Notes: generated by a model not told the origin, from the letters alone. 64,000 bases of DNA from Alkalithermobacter paradoxus (GCA_002029295.1 MZGW01000003.1:124001-188000), one strand, 5' to 3'. Counted from the stretch's first letter, positions 34,469 through 43,517 are shown. Translations and numbers: made by a program.

Positions 34469-35233
34469 CTAAATTTCAAATTTGCATCCATACTGGTTCA
34501 TGATTTCATCAATAAACTCTAATGATTCAGGAAGCCACACATTTGTCTTTATTTTCATTCCATTTTTCAAGGTATCAGTAATAACCTGACAGTATTTTGT
34601 ATGGCTGTATTCAGCTGTCATAACGTAGTATGGATTACGACCATAGAAGTTGTTATCAACTTTTTTAATTACACCTGCATCCTGCATTATTCTGTTAAAC
34701 TCCTGTGCCGTTATTCCATAGTACATACCAATATCTGAAGCTCTAAGCATTTCATTTAAACGCTGAAGATTTCTAAATAATTCTAGTTTCTTATCCTGTT
34801 CTTCAATCTTTTCTGTAAGCTTTTGTATCTTTTTTCTTTCTTCTTTTAGTGCCTGAAGTGTTTTTATCATTGTATCTGGGTTATTTAGCATTTCTTCCAT
34901 TACCTTATCCGTTGCATAAATTCCGTGTTTTCTTATAGAAGGTAAAACTTCATCAAAAACCCATCGTTCAAAACGTTCTGCTTTAGGTAATTTTGATTTA
35001 ACAATTAATCTATAAAGATCTCCTTCTGGTATAAACTTTATTTCCTGTTCACCACCACTTGTAAGGACTCGGTGTTTCACCGACCCCTTTGTATGCCTAT
35101 TAATTGCATCATAAGGATCTGAATATCCAAGCATCCTTGCACAATCAGTTGCTGGAAAATATTCTTTTCCGTCAATAATTAAAACGTTCAATTCTCCAAA
35201 TTCTGTATTTTTAAAAATCTGTAATTCATTCAT
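34469..35233 (-). CDS. Phage antirepressor, Bro-N plus KilAC domains
   Basis: A 254-residue regulator. Residues 1-110 form the Bro-N domain: LQIFKNTEFGELNVLIIDGK, YFPATDCARMLGYSDP, FERWVFDEVLPSIRKHG. A coiled coil follows (about 130-165), and the C-terminal ANT/KilAC domain has LRASDIGMYYGITAQEFNRI and QDAGVIKKVDNNFYG. Such proteins oppose the phage repressor and favour lysis. The ATG at 35,233 follows ATGGAGGTAAAAAA; the frame opens at 35,311 inside the upstream gene. Confidence 0.9.
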   Translation of the reverse strand: MNELQIFKNTEFGELNVLIIDGKEYFPATDCARMLGYSDPYDAINRHTKGSVKHRVLTSGGEQEIKFIPEGDLYRLIVKSKLPKAERFERWVFDEVLPSIRKHGIYATDKVMEEMLNNPDTMIKTLQALKEERKKIQKLTEKIEEQDKKLELFRNLQRLNEMLRASDIGMYYGITAQEFNRIMQDAGVIKKVDNNFYGRNPYYVMTAEYSHTKYCQVITDTLKNGMKIKTNVWLPESLEFIDEIMNQYGCKFEI

Positions 35234-35255
35234 TTTTTTACCTCCATTTTTTAGT

Positions 35256-35507
35256 TTAAAGTTTTTTAGCATCTTCAAAAATATCAGCATAATCTTCAAG
35301 TTTAACTTCAATTAACTTCTCTGCACCATATTTTCTTAATAGTGCTTTAATTTCTGTTATCTTACCTTTTTTCATTTTCTCTGTTAGCACCATGCTTATA
35401 TCTTGAATGCTTATTTGATCATTTATTGTATGGTTCTTTGCTTTTGCTCGATATTCTGCTGCAAGTCTTTCTAGTTCTTCTGCAAGAACTAAATTTATAT
35501 CAGTCAT
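35256..35507 (-). CDS. Small phage early protein of unknown function
   Basis: An 83-residue acidic protein, mostly helical: VLAEELERLAAEYRAKAKN near the start, then QISIQDISMVLTEKMKKGK and LLRKYGAEKLIEVKLEDYAD. Genes of this type are often found beside Bro-N antirepressors in clostridial phages, but I know no function. The ATG at 35,507 follows AAGGAGGTGGAATTT and is preferred over 35,525. Confidence 0.65.
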   Translation of the reverse strand: MTDINLVLAEELERLAAEYRAKAKNHTINDQISIQDISMVLTEKMKKGKITEIKALLRKYGAEKLIEVKLEDYADIFEDAKKL

Positions 35508-35527
35508 AAATTCCACCTCCTTCACTT

Positions 35528-35851
35528 TTATGTTTTTAGAGCAAAGTCTTTAATAATGCTATTCATTATGGCAAGGTCATCACCTGACAGCAGGATACTT
35601 AATCTTTTTAATAATTCCACTTGTTCTGGCTTTAAATATTTTTGATTTAACTTATAACCATCTGTAATCTTGATACCTCCACCATGTCGTCCTCGAATAG
35701 TTTCTATCGGGTAAGAAAGCGATAGGATATCAATATCATTTTTAATGGTTCTAATACTAACCCCAAACTCATTTGCTAAGTTAGCCATTGTGTCTTGCCT
35801 TCTATGACATAATCTTTCTATGATTTCTATGCGTCTTTCATTTGGTCCCAT
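35528..35851 (-). CDS. HTH transcription regulator (DeoR/HTH_11 type)
   Basis: A 107-residue protein with a winged HTH at the N-terminus: RRIEIIERLCHRRQDTMANL, then VSIRTIKNDIDILSLSYPIE and the wing GRHGGGIKITDG. The rest is a short helical tail. It is first in the replication operon and may be its switch. Upstream, in the 332-base gap to 36,184, lie two terminators of the neighbouring operon and AT-rich DNA with a possible promoter (TTGCAA ... TAAAAT near 35,955), which I could not assign firmly. The start follows AAAGGGGGTGAGAAAGCG. Confidence 0.78.
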   Translation of the reverse strand: MGPNERRIEIIERLCHRRQDTMANLANEFGVSIRTIKNDIDILSLSYPIETIRGRHGGGIKITDGYKLNQKYLKPEQVELLKRLSILLSGDDLAIMNSIIKDFALKT

Positions 35852-36053
35852 CGCTTTCTCACCCCCTTTCCTTTGCTCTGTGATATAAGAATAAAAGTTA
35901 AATATGCAGACTTTTTGCTTATTTAAAAAAATTTTTAGAAAAAAACGTGTTTTATTTTAAACTTGAAATACTTGCAAAAATCCGTGCCATTATTGATTTT
36001 ACTTAGATTTACATACATAAATTTTTTTTTTAAAGTTTTAGTTCCTATCTAAA

Positions 36054-36087
36054 AAAGGAGCTACACCGTATTGGATGTAGCTCCTTT
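36054..36087. terminator. Bidirectional terminator
   Basis: AAAGGAGCTACA and TGTAGCTCCTTT form a perfect 12-base stem with a 10-base loop and T-rich ends on both strands. It is the second of two terminators after the ImmA gene. Confidence 0.8.
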
Positions 36088-36112
36088 TCAATCTTTTTCT
36101 AGACACAAAAAA

Positions 36113-36145
36113 ACCACGTTATCATCTCAATGATGACTTCGTGGT
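36113..36145 (-). terminator. Terminator of the sigma-ImmA operon
   Basis: ACCACG and CGTGGT enclose an inner ATCAT/ATGAT stem; on the minus strand TTTTTTT follows. It lies 40 bases after the stop of the ImmA/IrrE gene. Confidence 0.78.
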
Positions 36146-36183
36146 CTTTTTATTTTTAATTTGTATAATATAAAATTTTTTAT

Positions 36184-36951
36184 TTAGTAATATATATCTT
36201 CTGGTTCTTCATCTAATCTTATAATGCACATATGAAAATTATAATTACTATAAAACTTCGAATCTATCCAACATAGACTATCTTCTGAAACATTTTCAAA
36301 AAAATCAGATGAATTACACTGTTTTATTCCAAATGTTGTATTTAGAAAATCAGCATCAATATTTCTTGAAAGCTTTATAAAATTACTATTTTTAGAATAT
36401 GTACTCCATTTTAATTTACCATTCTCAAAATATAAAAGTACTGTTGGATCTTGAGAAAGATTTACTAATTTTATAGCCGTTGCAGTAACTGAAACATTAC
36501 GCTCACTTGCCAGTTGCTCTGCAAGTTCTATAGTCACTTCATTTCTTTTAAGAATAGGTACAATAGCATTACGAGGCATTAATAATTCTGATGCAAACAA
36601 ATTTGCATCTTGTTCCTCGCTTAAAGTATTTCCTTGCCAATTTAAATCATCTTTATTGCAACAGCGTAATCTATGCTTTAATACAAGATGCCCTATTTCA
36701 TGAGCAAGAGTAAATTTTTCTCTTCCTTCATTATTTAAATCTGGATCTATTGCTATAAGTTTATTTAATCCAACAGCTTTACATGCGCCTAAAACACCTT
36801 GTCCAATTTTATGTTTCTTTACAACAATATTAAGTTCATGTGCAACAAAAAATGGATCAATTGGCTTATTCATATCCAACCCTAATTCATTGATAATATT
36901 TCTAGCTTTATATTCGGGGTCAATTTTCCCAAAATATGACTTACTCATCAT
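36184..36951 (-). CDS. ImmA/IrrE family metallopeptidase
   Basis: A 255-residue zinc protease. The HExxH motif is in FTLAHEIGHLVLKH (about residues 81-94), and the third ligand is the Glu of SEEQDANLFASELLMP. In ICEBs1 and in Deinococcus such enzymes cut a specific repressor to induce genes. Here there is no XRE repressor next door. Instead the two upstream genes encode a small acidic protein and a sigma factor, with an 11-base overlap to the first. A role in releasing that sigma factor is therefore likely but unproven. The C-terminal 100 residues are an unassigned sensing region. Confidence 0.9.
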   Translation of the reverse strand: MMSKSYFGKIDPEYKARNIINELGLDMNKPIDPFFVAHELNIVVKKHKIGQGVLGACKAVGLNKLIAIDPDLNNEGREKFTLAHEIGHLVLKHRLRCCNKDDLNWQGNTLSEEQDANLFASELLMPRNAIVPILKRNEVTIELAEQLASERNVSVTATAIKLVNLSQDPTVLLYFENGKLKWSTYSKNSNFIKLSRNIDADFLNTTFGIKQCNSSDFFENVSEDSLCWIDSKFYSNYNFHMCIIRLDEEPEDIYY

Positions 36952-37270
36952 CCCCGAATTCCTCCTTAAATAATTTCTCTAAATTATCCATTGCTTCTTT
37001 TGCATCAGCTCCTTTATTTTTTCTGAAACCTGAAGCATTAGGCAATTGTTCTTCATAACATTCATTCTTGAATTTATCAATCTTTGAAAACATTTTATCA
37101 AAGGAATTATTTGTCTGTGTAGACTTTGCTAATTTAACAAATTCAATAAGCTCTAAGAATTCTTTGTAGTCTTCTTTAGTTAATTTCTTTTCAAAAAAGG
37201 TCAAATCTATTTTTTCGTTAGAATTAAGTTTATCTGTATATATTCCTAAAGCCTTTTCTACTGTTAACAT
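36941..37270 (-). CDS. Small acidic protein between sigma factor and ImmA protease
   Basis: A 109-residue helical, acidic protein: LTVEKALGIYTDKLN, then TFFEKKLTKEDYKEFLELIE and a C-terminal AKEAMDNLEKLFKEEFGDDE. No known domain. It lies between the sigma factor and the metallopeptidase and overlaps the latter by 11 bases, so a linked role is expected, for example anti-sigma factor and protease substrate. This is inferred only from gene order. A good GGAGGTGTGAAAG precedes the ATG. Confidence 0.65.
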   Translation of the reverse strand: MLTVEKALGIYTDKLNSNEKIDLTFFEKKLTKEDYKEFLELIEFVKLAKSTQTNNSFDKMFSKIDKFKNECYEEQLPNASGFRKNKGADAKEAMDNLEKLFKEEFGDDE

Positions 37271-37318
37271 CTTTCACACCTCCTATTATTTAATGGCAAA
37301 AAACTTAAAAAGTCGTCG

Positions 37319-37897
37319 CTATTTATAATATATATTTTCAAAATTCTTTTTAAATGCCTTAATAGCTCTATAAAACATCGAATTAACAGCATCTTCGCTC
37401 ATCCCAACCATTTCTGCAATTTGTTTAGCTGTCATTCCATTCAATCTTAGTTGTATTACCTGTTGATGATCTCTAGATAACATTTGTTGCGCTTTAGCGA
37501 CGGTCTCTCTTAATTCTTTGTCTATAATAATATTAAGAGGATTATCAAAAATACTGGTATTTTCTTCTATATTAATAATATTATTCTCTTTTTCACTTTC
37601 CTTTATACTGCTCTTAATTTTTTCAAGTATTTTAAACTTTGCAATACCACAAACATATGTAGAAAATGAAGAAGTACCATTATAATACTCTAATTTTTCA
37701 ACACTTGTCATCATAGTTTGTGATAAAATTTCTTCTTTAACTGATTCTGTTAAAGTTTTGGCATTTGTATGATTCCAAATAAACTGCTGCACAAGAGGGT
37801 AAATGCTTGCATATAATTCTTGTCCAGCATCTCTATCCCCACATAAATATCTATGTACAAGGTTATAATCCTTTGCATATTTAGTCTTTACAATCAT
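37319..37897 (-). CDS. RNA polymerase sigma-70-like (ECF-size) factor
   Basis: A 192-residue sigma factor. The region-2 part is YNGTSSFSTYVCGIAKFKIL (about 80-105), with the DNA-melting and -10 binding helix. Region 4 is the C-terminal MLSRDHQQVIQLRLNGMTAK, then QIAEMVGMSEDAVNSMFYRA. The frame opens at 37,939; the ATG at 37,897 follows AAGGAGGGATGAC and is clearly better. It leads the operon with the small acidic protein and ImmA. Its targets are not known; they may include the restriction system next to it or late phage genes. Confidence 0.85.
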   Translation of the reverse strand: MIVKTKYAKDYNLVHRYLCGDRDAGQELYASIYPLVQQFIWNHTNAKTLTESVKEEILSQTMMTSVEKLEYYNGTSSFSTYVCGIAKFKILEKIKSSIKESEKENNIINIEENTSIFDNPLNIIIDKELRETVAKAQQMLSRDHQQVIQLRLNGMTAKQIAEMVGMSEDAVNSMFYRAIKAFKKNFENIYYK

Positions 37898-37969
37898 GTC
37901 ATCCCTCCTTAGCTTTTCAGTCATTATATACGGTTCCATCTTATTTCATTTTCCTTATAATTTTTTTAA

Positions 37970-39724
37970 TTAAAACTCAATTTCTGTATTACAAAATTTA
38001 TCTCTTACATCTTCAAGAGATAAAATGCCTCTTTTAAAATATTCTGCACCTAATAAAAGATGCTCTACACTTATTGCACCACCAAGTATTCCCGTATTTA
38101 TACTTATACGTTCAAGTTGTTCTTTAAAATTCCCCTTAAAATAGGCACTTACAAACAAAAACTTATAATCATTAATCTTTGAAGGAAACACTTCCCACCA
38201 TCTATTTGGATTAACTACTTCATTTCTATCTATGTTTTCTCGAATATATCTTTCCATTTCATCGGCTTGAGCTATAGGTAAGTTATAACCATCTTTATAT
38301 GCTTTTGTATCTACAATAATTCCGTAGTCTTTTGAAAGTCCTTCTGTATATAATATTCCATCTGGTTTACGACTACCACCTAGATGACTACCATTGTAAC
38401 CAAATTCATTTATAAACAAATCCATAACTTTCATTTCAAATAAACGATTTTGTTGTGAATCCTGTGATATATCAACTAGCTGCAAATAATCATGTGAAAT
38501 TACATTTAGCTGTGTTCTCAATTCAGATTTTAATTCTTCTATAGAACTTTTAATAGTTTGTTCGTGTTCAATTACTGGTATAGTGAAATCATTGATTGTA
38601 TCTTTCAAACTATAACCTCTGCTACTTTCTTCTATATTTAATCCTATGTTAATTAAACCTTTAATATCATCTTTTATTGTTTCTATATTTTCATCTAGTC
38701 CTTTAGTAGTTAATATTTCTTTTATTTTATCTAATGTAATTAAACCTGATGATTTTTCCAAAGCTTTTAAAATATATGCTCTTCTAGTTCTTACATACAC
38801 TCTATCCATTTTTTTAGTCGCAAACATTTCCCAATAAACTCTTTTTGTAATTCTCTGAGCTTTATTTACACCTCTTGCCCTTCTCAATTGTCTTAACCCT
38901 TCTGGAGTAATTTTAAACGCATGTGCAATACTTACAGTCTTAGTTACACCATCAACAATTACATTAAAGTTTTTACTTATTTTAGAAACTAATCCAAGTT
39001 TAGATAACCAACTTCCAATCATTCTTGCATATTTATCAGATGAGCCATCCCAATCTGACTTCATTCTATTGCATTCTTCATTATTGTCACATATTGCTAA
39101 TGCATTTATTAGAATATTCTGAGGTAATGATGTAAATCCTGCTTCCCCAGAAAAGCCTAACATCCTTCCTATATCATATTTTGTTAAATGGTCGCCATTT
39201 GAAAGTAAATCTAATACTCTAACAGCAGGCGGATATGACAATATTGCCTTTATTAAAATATCTTTTTCACCTTGACTATCATTCTCAGCTCTTGAATAAT
39301 CAAAACCTAATTGAGTGATAAAAAATGTATCAGTAGCATATTCATAGTCAATAAAACCTAATGCATGTGCCCATCTAATATAACCATCTGCAGACCAATT
39401 ATCTACAAATTTTTTTCCACCTTGCCCCTCTACAATTGCTTGTATAATTCCATTGCATCTTGCACTATTTCTTGGCTTAAATCCTGTTCCAACTAAATCC
39501 GCATACTTTAATTTTAGTGGTATTTTACTTAATTCTTGAATAAACCTATCTCTTCCATCTCTTTCTTCGATTAAAGAAGGAATTATTACATTTTTTAATT
39601 TTTCATGTGTATTAGATGTATGATCAAAAACTTGCACCACTTTTTTTAATTTATTAAAATCACCTGGATTCTGAATCCAACCAAAAGTTCTAACTGTTAT
39701 ATCAGCTAACCTAACTTGTTCCAC
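37970..39724 (-). CDS. FokI-like type IIS restriction endonuclease
   Basis: A 584-residue endonuclease colinear with FokI (579 residues). The N-terminal recognition part keeps TVRTFGWIQNPGDF, DNWSADGYIRWAHALGFIDY, GFSGEAGFTSLP and SDKYARMIGSWLSKLGLV. The C-terminal nuclease keeps GGSRKPDG...YGIIVDTKAY, giving Asp455, Asp472 and Lys474, the counterparts of FokI Asp450, Asp467 and Lys469. The dimer residues Asp488 and Arg492 (FokI 483 and 487) are also present. The start is GTG at 39,724, eight bases after GGAGG. The cognate two-headed methylase gene is upstream. Recognition of GGATG is probable, not shown. Confidence 0.95.
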   Translation of the reverse strand: MEQVRLADITVRTFGWIQNPGDFNKLKKVVQVFDHTSNTHEKLKNVIIPSLIEERDGRDRFIQELSKIPLKLKYADLVGTGFKPRNSARCNGIIQAIVEGQGGKKFVDNWSADGYIRWAHALGFIDYEYATDTFFITQLGFDYSRAENDSQGEKDILIKAILSYPPAVRVLDLLSNGDHLTKYDIGRMLGFSGEAGFTSLPQNILINALAICDNNEECNRMKSDWDGSSDKYARMIGSWLSKLGLVSKISKNFNVIVDGVTKTVSIAHAFKITPEGLRQLRRARGVNKAQRITKRVYWEMFATKKMDRVYVRTRRAYILKALEKSSGLITLDKIKEILTTKGLDENIETIKDDIKGLINIGLNIEESSRGYSLKDTINDFTIPVIEHEQTIKSSIEELKSELRTQLNVISHDYLQLVDISQDSQQNRLFEMKVMDLFINEFGYNGSHLGGSRKPDGILYTEGLSKDYGIIVDTKAYKDGYNLPIAQADEMERYIRENIDRNEVVNPNRWWEVFPSKINDYKFLFVSAYFKGNFKEQLERISINTGILGGAISVEHLLLGAEYFKRGILSLEDVRDKFCNTEIEF

Positions 39725-39771
39725 AATACATCCCTCCCATCATACTTATAATATCACAAAAATAGGAAAAA

Positions 39772-39803
39772 CCGAATAACAATATAATAATTTTGTTATT
39801 CGG
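39772..39803 (-). terminator. Terminator between methylase and endonuclease genes
   Basis: On the minus strand CCGAATAACAA and TTGTTATTCGG form a perfect 11-base stem followed by TTTTT. The methylase stop codon lies inside the stem. It leaves only about 45 bases before the endonuclease GTG. Confidence 0.85.
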
Positions 39804-41730
39804 TGTAGTTAGTTATTAAAACCTCTTCGCTTTCTCCCCTAGTTGTATTGTGGCTTGAATTTGAATAGCTTGTTTTTAAATAATGAATATTATATTTTTT
39901 TGACCATTCAATTAAAATTTTGTTTTCTTTACCTTTATGGCGTAATACATTTGACAATGCAAATCTAATATTTCTTTTACTTAATGAATCTAACAAATTA
40001 AGCAATTTTATTTCTTGCTCTATATTCCAATCCTTGAATCCACGATTACCATCATTATAAGAGCCTGTTGTAATTAAATATGGTGGATCACAGTAAACAA
40101 AGTCATTTTCTTTGATTTTATTAAAATCAAAATACTCAAATTCACTACATATAAATTCGACATTTTTATTATGCAATTCTTCAATGAATCTAATAAGTTT
40201 TTTCTTTAGCTCATCTGAAAAATGACTTCTATTTCTTCCAAAAGGATTATTATACTCCTGATTATTATTAAATCTGAACTGATAATTAAAAGAATAGCAT
40301 ATTAAAGTATATAAATCCAAAGGTTTCTTTGTAATATTATAATAATCTCGGAATTTTCTAAATCCTTCTTCGTTTTGTTTTGATAAGCCGAACTCTTTAA
40401 TTCTATTTTCAATATACCTAACTACTTTTTCTATTGAAGTATTTTTAAATGTATCTAAAATTTCTACTACATAATTATTAATATCATTAGCATATATTTT
40501 TTCTGCATTAACATTTATTCCAACATTAAAACCACCTGCAAATAAATCTACAAATGTATGTATTTTTTTAGGAAACAACGGTATTATTTGATTTAACAAT
40601 TTATACTTCCCACCAATATAATTTAACGGACTTTTTATATATTCTTTTCCTTTATAAGTATTCACTTTAGCTTTAATTTGCTTAATGTCCTTTTTAGGAT
40701 TATTTAAATCTTTTTGTATATAAAATATATATTCATAAAGTTCATTATATAATTGCTTATGCTTACTTTTATATTTTCTATATGGAATTTTATAAACCTT
40801 ATATGTATCTTTAATACCATATTTTATCATTATACTTTTTATTTCTTCTTCAGTAAGCAATCCATCAGAACTATAACTAACAATAATATTTCTAAATTTT
40901 GCTTTCTTAATTAATTCTTCAAATACATTAAACACTTCACTTTTTAAACAATATAATGATTTATCTTTTTCATAAGGTCTTAATCCAGTTTTACCGTAAA
41001 TTGATGGTTCATCATACCTCGCAATAGTTTCAAGTAAATGATAATTTGTTATATACTGTCTCCCATTATACGGTGGATCAATATATAAAATATCTCCTCT
41101 AACTTTCTTAATTAGTTCATTAGCATCTTCATTATAGCATTTATTATTTCTTTGATTATCAATAATGTCAATCCTTCTTAATTTTAAATTGCTTAAAGCT
41201 CGATTATCCCAATGTTTTAAATATGCTCCATAAGTACCTGATATATTCGAAATATATGGTACTGCTTCAATTAAAGTCGCTAACAAATAAGCAAATTCTT
41301 TTTCAGTAATGTATGACTTTTCTTTCCATTCATTTATTTTTAATCTAATAAAATCAATTCTACTAGCATTTTCAACTGTAAAATACATCCTTTCGCAATC
41401 AAGATAAGGTGAATAATTCTTAGTTATAAAAAACTTATCTGTAATTTCAAATTTTTCATTTTCTAAATAATATAATGGATCTTCAATACCTATCTTTTTT
41501 AACCCTAAAAACTTAGGTATTGAATTATTTTCAATCTTTGCTTTCTGCAAAATATATGAAAAATATAAAATATCATTTGAAATGATACGATACTTTTTTT
41601 TAAAAAATTCTCCTACCGTACCAGTTCCAGAAAACAAATCCATAAAAGTATCTACTTTGTCTGTTATATTTTCATTTACTACTATTTCAATATTTTCCAA
41701 TAAATTTGACTTGCTTCCAATAAATCTCAT
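39796..41730 (-). CDS. FokI-type two-domain adenine DNA methyltransferase
   Basis: A 644-residue methylase with two D12-class adenine methylase domains, one for each strand of an asymmetric site. N-terminal domain: MRFIGSKSNLLENI, motif I FMDLFSGTGTVGEF and DPPY at 218-221. C-terminal domain: SPLNYIGGKYKLLNQ, motif I FVDLFAGGFNVGIN and DPPY at 548-551. These two positions are the same as reported for the catalytic Asp218 and Asp548 of M.FokI. The frame opens with a GTG at 41,742, but ATG 41,730 gives the M.FokI-like start. The gene is upstream of the endonuclease, so protection is made first. Confidence 0.95.
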   Translation of the reverse strand: MRFIGSKSNLLENIEIVVNENITDKVDTFMDLFSGTGTVGEFFKKKYRIISNDILYFSYILQKAKIENNSIPKFLGLKKIGIEDPLYYLENEKFEITDKFFITKNYSPYLDCERMYFTVENASRIDFIRLKINEWKEKSYITEKEFAYLLATLIEAVPYISNISGTYGAYLKHWDNRALSNLKLRRIDIIDNQRNNKCYNEDANELIKKVRGDILYIDPPYNGRQYITNYHLLETIARYDEPSIYGKTGLRPYEKDKSLYCLKSEVFNVFEELIKKAKFRNIIVSYSSDGLLTEEEIKSIMIKYGIKDTYKVYKIPYRKYKSKHKQLYNELYEYIFYIQKDLNNPKKDIKQIKAKVNTYKGKEYIKSPLNYIGGKYKLLNQIIPLFPKKIHTFVDLFAGGFNVGINVNAEKIYANDINNYVVEILDTFKNTSIEKVVRYIENRIKEFGLSKQNEEGFRKFRDYYNITKKPLDLYTLICYSFNYQFRFNNNQEYNNPFGRNRSHFSDELKKKLIRFIEELHNKNVEFICSEFEYFDFNKIKENDFVYCDPPYLITTGSYNDGNRGFKDWNIEQEIKLLNLLDSLSKRNIRFALSNVLRHKGKENKILIEWSKKYNIHYLKTSYSNSSHNTTRGESEEVLITNYTE

Positions 41731-41921
41731 ATACAAACTCACATCCTATAACATCCTTGTTTATATATTTTATAATAGAATTTTGATAAATGCAAATAAT
41801 ATTTTTATACCTTAATCCATTTAATAAGTATATACAAAAACAAATTCTGATTACCAATTTAGTATCATTCTATTTTATAATTTTATTTATATCTCCCAAT
41901 ATATATTTGCGAAAAAGTGCA
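41731..41921. other. AT-rich leader between methylase gene and IS
   Basis: About 190 bases with no open frame. It should hold the methylase promoter. Several TATAAT-like boxes are present (for example TATAAA near 41,770 on the minus strand), but no clear -35/-10 pair can be chosen. Confidence 0.4.
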
Positions 41922-41931
41922 CCCCCGGGGG
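41922..41931. repeat. IS target duplication, left copy
   Basis: CCCCCGGGGG, identical to 43,518-43,527. It is a perfect palindrome of the length usual for IS231-type elements (10-12 bases). Confidence 0.9.
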
Positions 41932-43517
41932 CAATGTCATCAACTTAATATTGAATATTTTGGAAAAATACAATATCTAGTGATAAAAAATTCATAATAA
42001 AAAGAGCTTTTTCTTAATAGTCATGTTTATATTTATATTATTTATATTTTAAGCACAACAAATAAACCTTCACTGCTTTCAATGAAAGTTTTTTCCATAA
42101 AAAAATATATATGTATTTTATAAAGCTCTCTTTTTGTTCATTTTGTTTACCATCTGAGTAGAGTTATTATTTTTTCTTTCAAACTGCCTATCAGGTCTAA
42201 TTGGAATTACATTTTTTTCAATTTCTTGCTGAATAGATTTTAACATTCGTGAGCGTTTCCACGGGTTATTTATAGATATCAAAGTAATTAATTTATCTTT
42301 AAGCTTACCTATAAGTACGTTAGTATTAACTTTATATTCATACTTTAAACCTTTTTCTTTATATTTTTCTTCAATTACTTGATTAGCATCTTGTTTCGCT
42401 AATGCAACCATATTGGCAAGATACATAGTAGCATAAAAATCTTGTTCTATTGCTATTGGTGTTTCACCTGTAAAATTCTCAATTTGCAGTTTGTTTTTTA
42501 TTTCATTATATTTAACTTCAATTCCCCATCTTTTAAAATACAGCTCTTTAAAGTCTGCTACTATAAAATCTTCATCAAATATATTAGTTATTAAAATTTC
42601 CGTAATACCTGAATTCAATTCAAACTTTAGAACTCTCATATTAACAGAACTTCCTTTATATGAAATATTCATAATTTGATCTTCATTTGGAGCATTAACA
42701 ACAGCTTTAAAAAATTTAGAGCTAACTCTCATTAAATATTTAATATTTTTTGATTCAATAAACTTTATGAAATCATGTGATGGATAACCTCTATCAAACA
42801 ATATTAAATCATTATATGTTCCTATTTCACACATTTTATTTATCAAAGTTTCAGCAATCTCTCTTTCACTTGCTCTATAATGTGTCAGCTTAGAAGCTAT
42901 TATCATATCATTTTCTATATCATATAATGCCGAAGCTCTTGCACGAGCCACTTTTGCATTTTGATTTTCAATATACCCAAAAGTATTTCTTAATTCTTCA
43001 CTATTATGTAATTCTAATACTGTACTATCAATAGCTAATAGCCTATATCCACGATATTTTTTAAATGATGCATTATAAAATCCTTCATTTACTTTGTCTA
43101 ATAGGTATATAAATGCCTCAGGTAAAACCTTTTGGCGAGCCTGTGAAAAAGCTTGTTTGGTAACAATTATATCAGTGTTAAGTACTTTTTTAAAGAAATC
43201 ATCTAATTCAATTTGTAAGCTCTTTTTTACAAAATTAAGTATAAATAATATTATGTCCGTAAATTTCATTTTACTTCTTCCCATCCTTGTAAAATAAGTT
43301 TCTTTAGTTCTAAAATCATATAAAAACATTATATCATTTATAATTCTATTTGTAGTTTCTATTCCTTCTTTAAAATCATACCTGTTAAACATAAAAAATT
43401 CCTCCATCAATACCTTAGTGTGGTATTAATTATAGAGGAATTTTCATAAATATCTTATTTTCTGAATATTTCATATTGTAATTTTACAATTTATTGAAGC
43501 TTAGCTTTATGACATTG
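41932..43517 (-). mobile_element. IS231-like IS4-family insertion sequence (1,586 bp)
   Basis: A complete element. The left end CAATGTCATCAACTTAA and the inverted right end CAATGTCATAAAGCTAA give imperfect terminal repeats of about 25 bases that resemble the IS231 end CATGCCCATCAACTTAAG. Both ends touch 10-base direct repeats. One full-length transposase gene fills it. It is inserted between the methylase gene and the prophage end, beside a T-arm-like sequence. It looks recent: the duplications are identical and the transposase is intact. Confidence 0.93.
42118..43392 (-). CDS. IS4-family transposase (DDE)
   Basis: A 424-residue transposase. The three catalytic acids are seen in LLAIDSTVLEL (first D), DLILFDRGYPS (second D) and YFKRWGIEVKYNEIKNKL (E), the last with the IS4 signature Y-x2-R-W-x2-E-x6-K. 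The ATG at 43,392 lies eight bases after GGAGG; the frame opens at 43,410. The gene has about 185 bases after it and 125 before it within the element. No frameshift is present, so it may be active. Confidence 0.95.
   Translation of the reverse strand: MFNRYDFKEGIETTNRIINDIMFLYDFRTKETYFTRMGRSKMKFTDIILFILNFVKKSLQIELDDFFKKVLNTDIIVTKQAFSQARQKVLPEAFIYLLDKVNEGFYNASFKKYRGYRLLAIDSTVLELHNSEELRNTFGYIENQNAKVARARASALYDIENDMIIASKLTHYRASEREIAETLINKMCEIGTYNDLILFDRGYPSHDFIKFIESKNIKYLMRVSSKFFKAVVNAPNEDQIMNISYKGSSVNMRVLKFELNSGITEILITNIFDEDFIVADFKELYFKRWGIEVKYNEIKNKLQIENFTGETPIAIEQDFYATMYLANMVALAKQDANQVIEEKYKEKGLKYEYKVNTNVLIGKLKDKLITLISINNPWKRSRMLKSIQQEIEKNVIPIRPDRQFERKNNNSTQMVNKMNKKRAL

Noticed and set aside
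35880-36050. A firm promoter and operator for the replication operon
   Set aside because: The region is AT-rich with several weak -35/-10 candidates; none stands out enough to annotate.
36184-41730. A separate genomic island unrelated to the prophage
   Set aside because: Possible, because terminators bound it, but same strand, no second set of ends and adjacency to the early genes make it simpler to treat as phage accessory DNA.
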